Source: Frigoribacterium sp. Leaf186 (GTDB lineage: Bacteria; Actinomycetota; Actinomycetes; Actinomycetales; Microbacteriaceae). Taken from it: a stretch of DNA of 64,000 nt. The notes beneath the pieces are model-generated. The model made no database searches. It worked only from the letters and a program-made list of their open reading frames with translations, and had not been told where the DNA came from. Position 1 is the stretch's first letter, and every line of letters begins with the position of its first letter. A program made the position numbers and the translations under genes. The stretch is taken from NCBI RefSeq assembly GCF_001423905.1, contig NZ_LMPQ01000010.1:449119-513118 (forward strand), in the 5' to 3' direction. Below, in pieces: positions 16,699 to 25,388 of this stretch.

Positions 16699-17430
16699 TC
16701 AGACCCCGATCTGGCGCAGGAAGTCCTGCATGGTGTCCACCGGACCGGCGAGGATGCCGTCGTCACGGAGGTGCATGGTCGCCTCGACCGGCGTGCCGCT
16801 CGCGACCAGGCCGTTGTAGGCGCCCTCGGTCAGCTGGTCGCTGACGACGCGGACCGTGGCCGCGGCCGCGCCGTCCTTCGTCTCGACGCTGACCAGGTCG
16901 ACGCTGCCCTCGACCACGACCTGGTTCGGCAGCATGACGTCGACGGTGGCGCCGTCCTGGATGCGCTCGTAGTCGCGGGGCGTCAGCGTGAAGTCGGCGT
17001 CCACGAAGAGCGTGCCGGCCTTCTCGATGGTCGCGACGGACGTGCCCGACCCGAGGAACCCACCCTCACGGACGTCGAGGCGCGACAGGGTGCCGTCGAC
17101 GGTGGCCATGAAGGTGATCGTGCCGTCGTCCGCGACGGTGTACGCCTCGGTGTCGGGGACGACCACGTCGTCGGCGAGGTCCTTCTGCAGCGAGGGGCTC
17201 TGCAGCGAGAACAGCACGTCGCCCTTCTTCACGACGTCGCCCACCTCGGCGTCGGTCGAGGTGACCGTGCCGCTGTAGTCGGTGCCGACCGGGAAGTCCT
17301 GGCTCGCGATGGCGGCACTCGTGCTGATCACCTGCGCCTGACGCTGCGTGAAGATCACGGTGAAGACGGCCACGAGGGCGATCACCACGAGGATGCCCAC
17401 GGTCATCTTGATCCTGTTGCCCCAGGTCAT
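16699..17430 (-). CDS. HlyD-like membrane-fusion/adaptor protein of the glucan synthase
   Basis: 243 aa. It has a short cytoplasmic N-terminus, one transmembrane helix (about residues 10-30), and an extracytoplasmic beta-barrel/lipoyl-like region (DYSGTVTSTDAEVGDVVKKGDVLFSL; DGTLSRLDVREGGFLG) typical of HlyD-family periplasmic adaptors. There is no long coiled-coil hairpin, so it is a compact version. ATG at 17430 overlaps the TGA of the upstream GT2 gene (ATGA), indicating translational coupling. It probably guides or supports export of the polysaccharide made by the synthase. Confidence 0.8.
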   Translation of the reverse strand: MTWGNRIKMTVGILVVIALVAVFTVIFTQRQAQVISTSAAIASQDFPVGTDYSGTVTSTDAEVGDVVKKGDVLFSLQSPSLQKDLADDVVVPDTEAYTVADDGTITFMATVDGTLSRLDVREGGFLGSGTSVATIEKAGTLFVDADFTLTPRDYERIQDGATVDVMLPNQVVVEGSVDLVSVETKDGAAAATVRVVSDQLTEGAYNGLVASGTPVEATMHLRDDGILAGPVDTMQDFLRQIGV

Positions 17431-19475
17431 GAGACCACCTTCTCTCGGTCGTTCGTGTCGTGTCGGTCGGGTCGGGGGGTGCCGGGCTCGTGCTCGGCCT
17501 CGTCGGCGTGGTGCTCGTCCACGATGGCCAGCTCGGCCTCGAGCAGGTGGCGGCGTTCGTCGTCGCGGCGCAGCTGCTCGGAACGCTGCTCTGCCGACAG
17601 CTCGAGGAACTCGTCGTGGCTGCGCGGCAACGGCCGGGCGACCTGGGTGCGGAGCGTGCGGTCGGGCTCGGGCTGCGTGCCGATCGGGTGCGCCATCGTC
17701 GTCCGGGCGCTCGAGCCCGAGCGGGCCGCCCGCTTGATGGAGCGGGCCTCGCGCAGCGCCGCCAGCAGGAACGCCGACAGCACCGCGGTGTTGATGAGGT
17801 TCCAGACCGTTGCCAGGGTGAGCACGCGGTTGTCCCAGTCTCGCCAGATGGCGACGAGCGAGGTCAGCGTGAGGAACAGCCAGAACAGCACCTGGGGCAC
17901 GAGCACGTTGAACGGACTCGCCGCCTTGCCGCCGCCGGTCACGTGCCAGGCGGTGTCCTTGCCGCTCAGCACGTTCCAGAGCGCCTTGACGTAGATCGGG
18001 AACGACACGGACGCCAGCATCAGCACCTCCCACCGGAACGACCCGAGCGTGAAGAAGGCCAGGGCGATCTGCAGCAGGTAGAAGCCCGAGTAGAAGAGCA
18101 GCCACTGCAGCACCGAGATGTGCAGGTTCATCGGGCGCAGGTCGAAGAAGATCTCCATCGGCGGCACCATGATCAGCAGCAGCGGGGCGATGCCCGTCAG
18201 GTAGTGCGTCGCCGTCAGCGTGTACTGGAACCGCTGGTCCATCGTGAGGGTGCGACGGGGGCTCAGCGGGTTGTGGCGGAAGAGGATCTCGAAACCGCCG
18301 GTCGCCCAGCGCAGCTGCTGCTTGCTGTAGGCCTCGATGGTCTCGGGGGCGTCGCCGATCGCGAGCGTCATCGGGATGTAGATCGAGCGCCAGCCGGCCT
18401 CGTGCAGGAACAGGCTGGTCCAGACGTCCTCGGACTTCGAGTCGGTGTCGATGCCGCCGACCTCGTCGATCGCCGCCCGGCGGAAGATCACGTTGGTGCC
18501 GACGCAGAACGCCGCGTTGAAGCGGTTGCGACCCGGCTGGATGTACCGGTAGAAGACGGCCTGCATGTAGCCGGCGCCGCGGCTGACGATGCTGACGAGG
18601 TTGCCGTACGACTGCGGGGTCTGCACGAAGGCGACCTTCTCGTCGATGAAGAACGGCACGGTCTCGTGCAAGAACATCGGCTTGGGCACGAAGTCCGCGT
18701 CGAAGATGGCGAAGTAGTCGCCCTTCGCCACCGACAGGGCGTAGTTGACGTTGCCGGCCTTGGCCCCGTTGCTCGTCAACCGACGGATGTACCGGGCGCC
18801 GAGGGTCGCCGCGAGGTCCTTGACCTCGTCGCTGCGACCGTCGTCGAGCACCCAGGTGCGGTGCTCGCCCTGCATCGCGAGCGCTGCCTGCACGGTCATC
18901 GCGATCTTCGACAGCTCCTCGCCGTAGACGGTGACGAACACGTCGACCACCACGGTCTTGCCGTCGACGACGATCGGCCACAGGTGCGGCTGGTCGCGCA
19001 CGCCGAGGCGGTCGATGGCCTCTTCGTCGTAGAGCGCGTCCTGCGTCGAGTGGAAGTCGAAGTCGCGGGGGTTCTGGCCCCCCGAGAGGATCGTCCACAT
19101 GGCCAACAGCGCCTGCAGGACGAGGACGGCCTCGGCGATGATCACAGCGACGTAGGGCAGCAGGTCGCCGCGGTTGGCCGGGTTCAGCAAGAACTGCCCG
19201 TAGAGCAGGATGCCCATGGTGCAGGCGAGCACCAACAGCACCATGAACGGTGAGTGGGCACGGCCCTCGGTCCGCGAGACGACCGAGGCGTGGTGGTCGC
19301 TCGTCATGCGGGTCGAGGGGCGCACACGCGCCCCTCGCTCCTCGTCGCGCTGTGCCAGGCGCCTCAACTCGCCCCGCGAGCGGGGTGCCGCGTCGAGGGC
19401 GGGGCCGGTGTCGGATGCACCGGTGGTGGGTCGGTTTTCGGCGTCGCTGTCGCGGACGCGCATGGTTCGGGACAT
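17427..19475 (-). CDS. Processive family-2 glycosyltransferase (cellulose/curdlan synthase-like)
   Basis: 682-aa membrane glycosyltransferase that polymerises a beta-glucan from a UDP-sugar and extrudes it. It has two N-terminal helices, a GT-A domain with the nucleotide-sugar DxD (FAIFDADFV, about residue 258), the SEDVWTS acceptor-site acidic motif (about 348), and QQLRWATGG (QxxRW, about 387). Several C-terminal helices follow, then a charged coiled-coil tail. No PilZ-type RxxxR c-di-GMP motif was seen. ATG 19475 is chosen for the GGAGAG upstream. First gene of an operon with the adaptor and the GH81 glucanase, which argues for a beta-1,3-glucan (curdlan-like) product rather than cellulose. 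Confidence 0.85.
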   Translation of the reverse strand: MSRTMRVRDSDAENRPTTGASDTGPALDAAPRSRGELRRLAQRDEERGARVRPSTRMTSDHHASVVSRTEGRAHSPFMVLLVLACTMGILLYGQFLLNPANRGDLLPYVAVIIAEAVLVLQALLAMWTILSGGQNPRDFDFHSTQDALYDEEAIDRLGVRDQPHLWPIVVDGKTVVVDVFVTVYGEELSKIAMTVQAALAMQGEHRTWVLDDGRSDEVKDLAATLGARYIRRLTSNGAKAGNVNYALSVAKGDYFAIFDADFVPKPMFLHETVPFFIDEKVAFVQTPQSYGNLVSIVSRGAGYMQAVFYRYIQPGRNRFNAAFCVGTNVIFRRAAIDEVGGIDTDSKSEDVWTSLFLHEAGWRSIYIPMTLAIGDAPETIEAYSKQQLRWATGGFEILFRHNPLSPRRTLTMDQRFQYTLTATHYLTGIAPLLLIMVPPMEIFFDLRPMNLHISVLQWLLFYSGFYLLQIALAFFTLGSFRWEVLMLASVSFPIYVKALWNVLSGKDTAWHVTGGGKAASPFNVLVPQVLFWLFLTLTSLVAIWRDWDNRVLTLATVWNLINTAVLSAFLLAALREARSIKRAARSGSSARTTMAHPIGTQPEPDRTLRTQVARPLPRSHDEFLELSAEQRSEQLRRDDERRHLLEAELAIVDEHHADEAEHEPGTPRPDRHDTNDREKVVS

Positions 19476-19757
19476 GCGTGTTCTCTCCGGGTTCGGGTCT
19501 GAGAGACGACCGGACGCCGGCAGGCGGTGAGAGCTGCCGTCGGACGTCCGGAGGGGCGTCGGCGACAGCGGCGACTCGAGTGACTCGCCGGGGTGGGCGG
19601 CGGTCGGGTGGGAGCTAGGGACTCCCTGTTCGGGTCCGTCGACTGCGAGAGGGGTCAGTCGTCTCGATCGACGGGCTCGCCTCCGGTGTGGGCCTTTCGG
19701 GGGACCGTTCCGGGGACGTGACGAAACAGTACAGGGTCGATCCGGCTCCGACGCGAC
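19476..19757. other. Long 5' leader/intergenic region of the glucan synthase operon
   Basis: About 280 nt with no gene. A candidate minus-strand -10 (TACTGT, about 19726) would give a leader of roughly 240 nt. I looked for but did not recognise a c-di-GMP or other riboswitch. Confidence 0.4.
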
Positions 19758-19790
19758 ACCCGTTCGGGGGGCACGCCCCCTCGAACGGGT
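19758..19790. terminator. Strong hairpin downstream of the HAD gene
   Basis: ACCCGTTCG (19758-19766) pairs with CGAACGGGT (19782-19790), and GGGGG/CCCCC pair inside around a short loop. It likely ends leftward transcription from the HAD gene before the glucan synthase promoter. No T-run. Confidence 0.7.
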
Positions 19791-19799
19791 CACAGCCCG

Positions 19800-20046
19800 C
19801 CAGGTCAGCGGGTGGGTGACACCCGTCCGCGACCCAGACTCACCCGCCTCACCCGTCCGGGGGGGCACGCCGACGCGGCTCGACACGCCGGACGCGGAGG
19901 CGCGGGTCGGGCGTGTCGCGTCGACCCGCGACCCCGGGCGGTCGGGTCGCCCGGCGGGCCCGGGCCGGGCGTGTCGGCCTGCCCGGGCCGGGCGCGTCGG
20001 CCGGCGCCGGGCGCGTCGGCGGGCCCGGGGGCGTCGGCCGGCGGGT
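19800..20046. repeat. GC-rich degenerate direct repeats
   Basis: Degenerate repeats of the type CGGGCGCGTCGGCCGG fill about 250 bp (densest 19960-20045). One GGAGGCGCGG copy is at 19896. No coding potential beyond low-complexity frames. Confidence 0.5.
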
Positions 20047-20937
20047 CTAGGCGGTCAGGTCGGCCAGCCACGCGGCGAGGAACTCGGCACCGGCCTCGTC
20101 GTGGATCGCGCCCGTGGTGCTCGTCAGCACGGGGTAGGGCGTCGCCGGGACGCCGTCGGCGGGTCGCACGTCGACGTGGGCGACCGCGTGCCCCTGCGCG
20201 TGCAGCCAGTCGGCCATGGCGTAGTCGCTGCGCGAGTCGCCGACCGTGCGCCAGGCGAGCGGGGGCTCGCCGTCGGCCGCCAGCAGCGCGAGCGCCCGCT
20301 CGGCGCCGAGGTCCTTGCCGAGCCGCACCGACTCGACGTCGGTCGAGATGATGGTCGGGTCGACGCGCCACTGCACCTCGCCGGACGCGTCGGGCCGGAC
20401 GTCGTCGAGCCGTCGGACGCCGAAGCCGCGCCGGACGAGCGCCGCCATCGCCCGCTCGTCGAGGGCGCGCTGCCGTGCCAGGTAGGTCGACGACTCGACG
20501 CTGGTGAGCTGCTCGATCGAGACCATGGCGTGCTTCGTGGTGTCGTAGAAGACCAGGTCGGCGTACTCGTCCGCGACCAGCGCCTGCATCTCGTCGCCGA
20601 AGTCGGCGGGCATGGCGAGCGACCGGTCGACCTCGATCGGGCCGATGCCCTCGGCACCGTGCTCGGGGCCGATCGTGAACCAGACGGCGCCCTTCTCGCA
20701 GACGCCGTGCACGCGCGACCCCTCGGGCAGGCCGGCGGCGAGCAACGGGCCGACGACCTCGTCGCGGATGAACGCGTCCGACCGGCCGGTGTTGAAGACG
20801 ATCGGGACGCCGAGGGCGGCGAGCGCCACGAGGTCGCGGGTGATCTCGGGCAGCGCGATGCTGCGGGTCACGGGGCTGGCGATCGGGCCGTCGACGTCGA
20901 GCAGCAGGCCGAGGCGGGGTGCGGTGGGAGGGGTCAC
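20047..20937 (-). CDS. HAD-superfamily hydrolase
   Basis: 296-aa haloacid-dehalogenase-type phosphatase. Motif I is LLLDVDGPIASP (nucleophile Asp, DxD), motif II NTGRSD, a Lys-containing region follows, and motif IV is TVGDSRSDYAMADW near the C-terminus. The large cap insertion resembles class IIB (Cof/sucrose-phosphatase-like) members. Substrate unknown. GTG at 20937 has no Shine-Dalgarno, but GAGGAT ends 6 nt upstream, so it is probably leaderless. Monocistronic. Confidence 0.85.
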   Translation of the reverse strand: MTPPTAPRLGLLLDVDGPIASPVTRSIALPEITRDLVALAALGVPIVFNTGRSDAFIRDEVVGPLLAAGLPEGSRVHGVCEKGAVWFTIGPEHGAEGIGPIEVDRSLAMPADFGDEMQALVADEYADLVFYDTTKHAMVSIEQLTSVESSTYLARQRALDERAMAALVRRGFGVRRLDDVRPDASGEVQWRVDPTIISTDVESVRLGKDLGAERALALLAADGEPPLAWRTVGDSRSDYAMADWLHAQGHAVAHVDVRPADGVPATPYPVLTSTTGAIHDEAGAEFLAAWLADLTA

Positions 20938-20962
20938 GGGTCCATCCTCGCAGTCGGACCGG

Positions 20963-21595
20963 CTACGGCGCGGTCGGCAGCGAGGGCACGGTCTGGGCGA
21001 ACTCGACGAACGCCGAGATGAAGACCGAGAACGCGACCACGATCGTGATCAGGTACACGGCGATGAAGAGCCAGAGCGGGGCGAGGCCGCCACCGGTGCG
21101 GCGCTTCACGACGACCGAGCGGCCGATGACGTAGACGATCGTGAGGAAGGCCCACGGCCACGGGAAGGGCTTGACGATGCCCTTGGCCACCAGCGCACGG
21201 TGGTCCAGCCACGAGAAGACGACCATGAGCGCGTAGACGAGCAGCGCGACGCCCATGTAGGCGAGGTAGCCGGGCGTGAACGGCGACTGGTAGGCACCCG
21301 GCGTGAAGGTCGTGGCGCGCTCGAGGTAGTCGGGGATGTCCCAGAAGGCGAGGCCGACCAGCTGCACCAGCGGCAGGACGACGAGCACCCAGACGAACGG
21401 GGTCGACGTGGAGGCACCCGGGTTGGTGTTCTTCAGGAGGTCCGTGCGCCCACCGGGGCCGGGGTAGGGCTGCTGGCCCTGCTGCGGGTGCTGCTGCTGG
21501 CCGTGCTGCGGGTACGGCGGCTGGCCCTGCTGGGGGTGGGGATGCTGAGGGTGCCGGGGGTTCTGCCAGGGCTGCTGGCCGGGGGCGTCGCTCAC
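20963..21595 (-). CDS. Membrane protein with His/Gln/Pro-rich N-terminus
   Basis: 210 aa. Residues 1-55 are a Gln/Pro/His-rich cytoplasmic tail with repeated HPQQGQPPYP-type units. The rest contains about four transmembrane helices (for example VWVLVVLPLVQLVGLAF and LAYMGVALLVYALMVVF). No family recognised. GTG at 21595 follows GGAGACACC. Transcribed toward the HAD gene with only about 25 nt between them, so possibly cotranscribed. Confidence 0.75.
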   Translation of the reverse strand: MSDAPGQQPWQNPRHPQHPHPQQGQPPYPQHGQQQHPQQGQQPYPGPGGRTDLLKNTNPGASTSTPFVWVLVVLPLVQLVGLAFWDIPDYLERATTFTPGAYQSPFTPGYLAYMGVALLVYALMVVFSWLDHRALVAKGIVKPFPWPWAFLTIVYVIGRSVVVKRRTGGGLAPLWLFIAVYLITIVVAFSVFISAFVEFAQTVPSLPTAP

Positions 21596-21777
21596 GGTGT
21601 CTCCGTCGTCGTCGTGGTGGGTGTCGGTCGGGGTCGGGGTGGCGCGCGTCGCGCGGCTCTCCGGCAGCGTAGTGCGGCGGCTCCACCCGACGCCCGCTCG
21701 GGTTTCCGCCTGTGGACGGACCAGTGAGGGCACCCCGGGTGGGAGGATGGTCGGAACCGCTCGACAGGAGAACCCCC

Positions 21778-22221
21778 GTGGCGTCGCTCCCCCCTTCCGT
21801 GATCACCGCACTCGAGGCCTTCGCCGCGCCCGATCGCAAGCAATCCGTGCACGACCTCGCGGTCGACCCGTCCGGTCCCGCCGAGGTGACCCTCGCCGAC
21901 CTGACCGGCTCGGTCGAATGGGTCGACATGGCCGTGGCCCACCCGCTCGGCCCCGACCGCAGCGACCCCGAGGGCATGCGCCGGCTGCTGCAGGCGATGG
22001 GGGCCGAGGGCCGCTGCGCCGTCCTGTCGGCCGCGGGTTCCGAAGACGACCGCGACCTCGGCGGCGCGCTCGACGGCGTGCTGCACCAGGACGGCGGCGC
22101 GCTCGTCGTCTGCCGGCCGGGGCCCCTCGCGTTGCTCATCACCGGCCGCGGCGAGCACTGGCTGCTCAGCGACCGCGACATCCCGCAGCTGACCGGCCCG
22201 ATCGGCGTCGTCCAGCCGTAG
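21778..22221 (+). CDS. Conserved hypothetical cytoplasmic protein
   Basis: 147-aa soluble protein without recognised domain. GTG at 21778 is preferred over an earlier ATG (21712) because ACAGGAG precedes it by 7 nt. Mixed alpha/beta composition with no signal peptide or helix. Divergent from the membrane protein at 21595 and convergent with the GH18-type lipoprotein across a nested palindrome. Confidence 0.65.
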   Translation: MASLPPSVITALEAFAAPDRKQSVHDLAVDPSGPAEVTLADLTGSVEWVDMAVAHPLGPDRSDPEGMRRLLQAMGAEGRCAVLSAAGSEDDRDLGGALDGVLHQDGGALVVCRPGPLALLITGRGEHWLLSDRDIPQLTGPIGVVQP

Positions 22222-22303
22222 CCTCGCCCCGGCCCTCGCGCCCCCCGCCTTCTCCCCGCCCGCACCCGCCCCGCCCGCAGCCGCACCCGCCCCGCCCGCC
22301 TCT

Positions 22304-22363
22304 GCACCGCGTTTCGTGCAGCGCACCGCGACTAGTCGGGTCGCGGTGCACGAAACGCGGTGC
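22304..22363. terminator. Nested palindrome between convergent genes (word GCACCGCG)
   Basis: GCACCGCG at 22304 and 22323, inverted CGCGGTGC at 22342 and 22356. TTTCGTGC/GCACGAAA extends the outer stem and the centre contains ACTAGT, as in the element at 11687. It lies between stops at 22221 and 22376. Confidence 0.8.
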
Positions 22364-22375
22364 GATGCCGAGGCG

Positions 22376-23416
22376 TCAGCCGCGGCGGATCGGGTCGCCC
22401 GTCGTCAGCTGCCAGATCGCGACGCCGTGCAGTCCCTTCGACTCGGCCAGCTCGGCGCGGGCCGTGATCGACCGGCCGTCCGACCACCAGAGGGTCGACC
22501 CGTCGCCGGGCGACGCCGTGTACTCGGCCTGGTCGGCGTCCCACGAACCCGTGGACCGCGCGGCGGTGCGGGCCTCGGCGACCGACACCGCGCCTCCTGC
22601 GGTGCCCTCGCCGGTCCAGCGGTAGCCGTAGCCGGCGACGCCGAGGTCGAGGCGGTCGGCCGGGACGAGGCCGAGCGCGGCGTCGAGCACCTCGCCGACC
22701 CACGGCAGCCCGCCGACGGGCCCGGGGTCGCTGAAGCCGGCGCCGTGCTGGTCGTACGCCATGAGCACGAAGCGGTCGACCGGGTCGGCGAGTGCGGCGA
22801 GGTCGTAGCCGAGGTCGAGGTACCCGGCCTCGTCGGTGCTCGGCTGCACGGCCATCGAGATCGTGGCGTCGTCGGGCAGGGCGTCGCGCAGCTCGGTGGC
22901 GAAGTCGACCAGGCCCGGGGCGTCGTCGGCCGAGAGCGACTCGAAGTCGATCTGGACGCCGTCCCAGCCGCCGTTGACGACCTCGCCGGTGAGGCCCGAC
23001 ACGACGAACTCGCGGTTGGCCCGGTTCGACAGCAGCTGCGTCGCGAGCTCGCCGCTGAAGCCGTCCTGCCCCGCGTTGACGACGAGCAGCTCGGCCTGCT
23101 TGCCCGCCGACTGGGCGGCCTGTCGCAACGCGTTGGCCGATTCGTCGCTCGGGGCGACCCCGGCCCCGCCGGTCGTGATCGCGACGCCCGAGACGCCGAC
23201 GACGTCGACGGCGTCGTCACTGCGGTCGAGCGCGTCGACGGCCGCGGTGGTCGCGTCGGGCGAGGCGATGGCGTAGCCCTCGACGGCCAGCCCGGCGGGG
23301 ATCTTCGCCTGCGGGGCGACCGTCGGGTTGGTGCCGTCGGCCGAGCACGACGTCAGCGTGACGGCGAGCGAGGTGGCGAGCAGCAGGGCGGCGGTGCCGG
23401 CGGTCAGGGTGCGCAC
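22376..23416 (-). CDS. GH18-type glycosidase lipoprotein (YaaH-like)
   Basis: 346-aa exported lipoprotein: signal peptide ending LTSC, then a TIM-barrel domain with the family 18 signature WDGVQIDFES, whose terminal Glu is the catalytic acid. Later barrel strands FVLMAYDQHG and DLGVAGYGY match the spore-germination/peptidoglycan-acting YaaH branch rather than true chitinases. Likely acts on cell-wall or other GlcNAc polymers at the surface. GTG at 23416 has GAAGAT ending 6 nt upstream and no Shine-Dalgarno, so probably leaderless. Confidence 0.85.
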   Translation of the reverse strand: MRTLTAGTAALLLATSLAVTLTSCSADGTNPTVAPQAKIPAGLAVEGYAIASPDATTAAVDALDRSDDAVDVVGVSGVAITTGGAGVAPSDESANALRQAAQSAGKQAELLVVNAGQDGFSGELATQLLSNRANREFVVSGLTGEVVNGGWDGVQIDFESLSADDAPGLVDFATELRDALPDDATISMAVQPSTDEAGYLDLGYDLAALADPVDRFVLMAYDQHGAGFSDPGPVGGLPWVGEVLDAALGLVPADRLDLGVAGYGYRWTGEGTAGGAVSVAEARTAARSTGSWDADQAEYTASPGDGSTLWWSDGRSITARAELAESKGLHGVAIWQLTTGDPIRRG

Positions 23417-23541
23417 CGTGCCATCTTCGCCGATCCGGGCGGGCCGTGGTGCCGAGGCGACGCGCCGGAGGACGCACCGGGCGCGAGGCCGCGACCCGCG
23501 CCTCCCGGGCTCGGCGGGGGCGGGCGTGCTTGGCTCGGTCC

Positions 23542-23868
23542 ATGGCAGACGACCGGCAGCAGACCTGGGACGAGTTCCACGACGACGTGAACATGACGGC
23601 CTCGACGCTCCGCGACTGGCTCGACACCGACGAGTCGCGCGAGGTGGGGCAGAAGGACGGCGGCGAGTCCGTCGGGCACGAGAGCGGTCGGCACATCGTG
23701 CGCATCCTCGAGAAGAAGAAGGCCGACCTGACCGACGCGGACTGGCAGCACATGGAGAAGGTGCACGGCTACGTCGCGCGCCACTCGAAGCAGCGCCCCT
23801 CGGGCGACGTCACCGACACGAAGTGGCGCTGGTCGCTGATGAACTGGGGCCACGACCCGTTGGCCTGA
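23542..23868 (+). CDS. DUF3140-family protein
   Basis: 108 aa, rich in charged residues and Trp (WDEFHDDVNMTASTLRDWL; GESVGHESGRHIVRIL; DVTDTKWRWSLMNWGHDP). This matches the DUF3140 family of small actinobacterial/fungal proteins of unknown, DNA-associated-like function. ATG at 23542 has no Shine-Dalgarno. TTGGCT ends 6 nt upstream, so leaderless translation is likely. Confidence 0.8.
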   Translation: MADDRQQTWDEFHDDVNMTASTLRDWLDTDESREVGQKDGGESVGHESGRHIVRILEKKKADLTDADWQHMEKVHGYVARHSKQRPSGDVTDTKWRWSLMNWGHDPLA

Positions 23869-23897
23869 CGGCGCCCCTGGACCGGCAGACTGGACCG

Positions 23898-24572
23898 ATG
23901 AAGACCGCACTCGTCACCGGGGGCTCGCGGGGCATCGGCCTCGCCGTCGTCCGCGACCTCGCCCGCACGCACCACGTGATCGTCCACGGCCGGGACGAGG
24001 AGGCGCTGCGGGCGATCACCGCGGACCTCCCGTCCGCCACGGCGTGGGCCGCCGACCTCTCGGGCCCGGCCCTCACGATGCCGGCTCTCGACGAGCTCGA
24101 CGTGCTGGTGCACGCCGCCGGGGTGATCGGCGGCCGGGCCGTCGCCGACACCGACCGCGACGCCTGGCGTCGGGTCTTCGAGGTCAACGTGTTCGCCGTC
24201 GCCGAGGTGACGCGTCAGCTGCTGCCGGCGTTGCGGGCCGCTCAGGGCACCGTCGTCGCGATCAACAGCGGCTCGGGCTTCACCGCCGGGCCGAACGGCA
24301 GCACCTACGCGGCGAGCAAGTTCGCCCTGCGGGCCCTGACCGACGCCCTGCGCGAGGAAGAACGCCCGAACGGCGTGCGCGTCAGCTCGGTGCACCCGGG
24401 CCGCGTCGACACCGACATGCAGCACGAGCTGGTCACCGCCGAAGGCGGCACCTACGACGCCTCGCTCTACCTCGAGCCGGAGTCGGTCGCGGACGCCGTG
24501 CGCCTCGTGGTCGACCTGCCGCACGGCGCGACGGCCGAGGTCGTCTCGGTGCGCCCCACCCGCCGGGCCTGA
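23898..24572 (+). CDS. Short-chain dehydrogenase/reductase
   Basis: 224-aa NAD(P)-dependent SDR. It has the Rossmann motif TGGSRGIG at the N-terminus, NAG-like VHAAGVIG, catalytic Ser in INSGSG and YxxxK as YAASK, followed by VHPGRVDTDM. Substrate unknown. CAGACT ends 6 nt before the ATG with no Shine-Dalgarno. Follows the DUF3140 gene by 29 nt. Confidence 0.9.
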   Translation: MKTALVTGGSRGIGLAVVRDLARTHHVIVHGRDEEALRAITADLPSATAWAADLSGPALTMPALDELDVLVHAAGVIGGRAVADTDRDAWRRVFEVNVFAVAEVTRQLLPALRAAQGTVVAINSGSGFTAGPNGSTYAASKFALRALTDALREEERPNGVRVSSVHPGRVDTDMQHELVTAEGGTYDASLYLEPESVADAVRLVVDLPHGATAEVVSVRPTRRA

Positions 24573-24615
24573 CCCGCTGCGCCCGCGCCGGGCGCATCGG
24601 GCGGCGCGGGCCGGG

Positions 24616-24966
24616 TCAGGAGGTGCGGGCTGCGTCCGAGCCGTCGGTCGGGTCGTGCTCGGGGGCGGCGAGACGGGCGGCGCGTCGGTTGTGCCAGGCG
24701 ATCTGCCCGCACTGGGCGGCGGCGACGGCGAGGAACACGACCACGGTCGAGAAGCCGAGGTCGGTGGTCTCACGGATGCCGAAGACGCCGAGCAAGATCA
24801 CACCGGTGCCGAGAGCGCGTCCCCACCGGAGGCCCGGGGGGACGTTCGGCGACTGCCGCCACCACGGGAACCGACGATCACCGACGGCGGCCAGCTCACG
24901 CGCCGTCGCTTGGGTCGACAGGGCGACGCCGAAGACGAGCACCACGAGCCACAGGAGCAACCACAT
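24616..24966 (-). CDS. Small membrane protein
   Basis: 116 aa with an N-terminal helix (LLLWLVVLVFGVALS) and two central helices (ALGTGVILLGVFGI; STVVVFLAVAAAQC) and a hydrophilic tail. Family not recognised. Start ATG 24966 is leaderless-type: TAGCCT ends 7 nt upstream. Confidence 0.65.
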   Translation of the reverse strand: MWLLLWLVVLVFGVALSTQATARELAAVGDRRFPWWRQSPNVPPGLRWGRALGTGVILLGVFGIRETTDLGFSTVVVFLAVAAAQCGQIAWHNRRAARLAAPEHDPTDGSDAARTS

Positions 24967-24973
24967 GCCCTCG

Positions 24974-24979
24974 AGGCTA
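24974..24979 (-). promoter_or_regulatory. -10-like box TAGCCT, leaderless
   Basis: Minus-strand TAGCCT, 7 nt before the ATG at 24966. Confidence 0.5.
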
Positions 24980-25091
24980 GGGCCAGGGAGGCGACCCGCG
25001 CCTCCCCCTGGCTGGTGAGGCGTCGGCGGGTGACCGACCTGCTGTCACACCACGGAGTGATGTCCGTTCGGCGGTGCGACCTGCGGCCGGG

Positions 25092-25304
25092 TCAGCTGTA
25101 GTCGTGGCCCGAGACGCCGAGCGAGCGGTAGACGTACTCGCCGCCCTCGCTGGCGTCGGCGTCGAGCTCCCACATGAGGTCCTCGCCGTCCGAGGCCCCG
25201 GGGCGGGTGACGCTCTTCTGCGGCAGGCCGTCGATGAGGGTGAGTTCTTCGGTGGTGGTCTCGTCGTGGCCCACGAAGCGGGCGGTGTAGGTCTGGTCGC
25301 TCAT
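25092..25304 (-). CDS. Small conserved hypothetical protein
   Basis: 70-aa acidic protein (MSDQTYTARFVGHDETTTEELTLIDG at the start, ending GVSGHDYS), probably cytoplasmic and beta-rich. No known domain. The ATG at 25304 is preceded by TAGCGT with a 7-nt spacer and no Shine-Dalgarno. Divergent from zwf, whose own -10-like box lies about 60 bp away. Confidence 0.7.
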   Translation of the reverse strand: MSDQTYTARFVGHDETTTEELTLIDGLPQKSVTRPGASDGEDLMWELDADASEGGEYVYRSLGVSGHDYS

Positions 25305-25311
25305 GGCGTGG

Positions 25312-25317
25312 ACGCTA
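25312..25317 (-). promoter_or_regulatory. -10-like box TAGCGT, leaderless
   Basis: Minus-strand TAGCGT, 7 nt before ATG 25304. Confidence 0.5.
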
Positions 25318-25375
25318 CGCCGCACCGGCCCCGGCGGTGTGCGCCGACCCCCGGGCACGCCGGGACCCGAACCAC

Positions 25376-25381
25376 TACCGT
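25376..25381 (+). promoter_or_regulatory. -10-like box TACCGT of the zwf paralogue
   Basis: TACCGT ends 7 nt before ATG 25389, with no Shine-Dalgarno. Confidence 0.5.
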
Positions 25382-25388
25382 GCACGGC

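Noticed and set aside
19476..19757. c-di-GMP riboswitch in the glucan synthase leader
   Set aside because: The conserved GEMM core and tetraloop-receptor arrangement could not be found.
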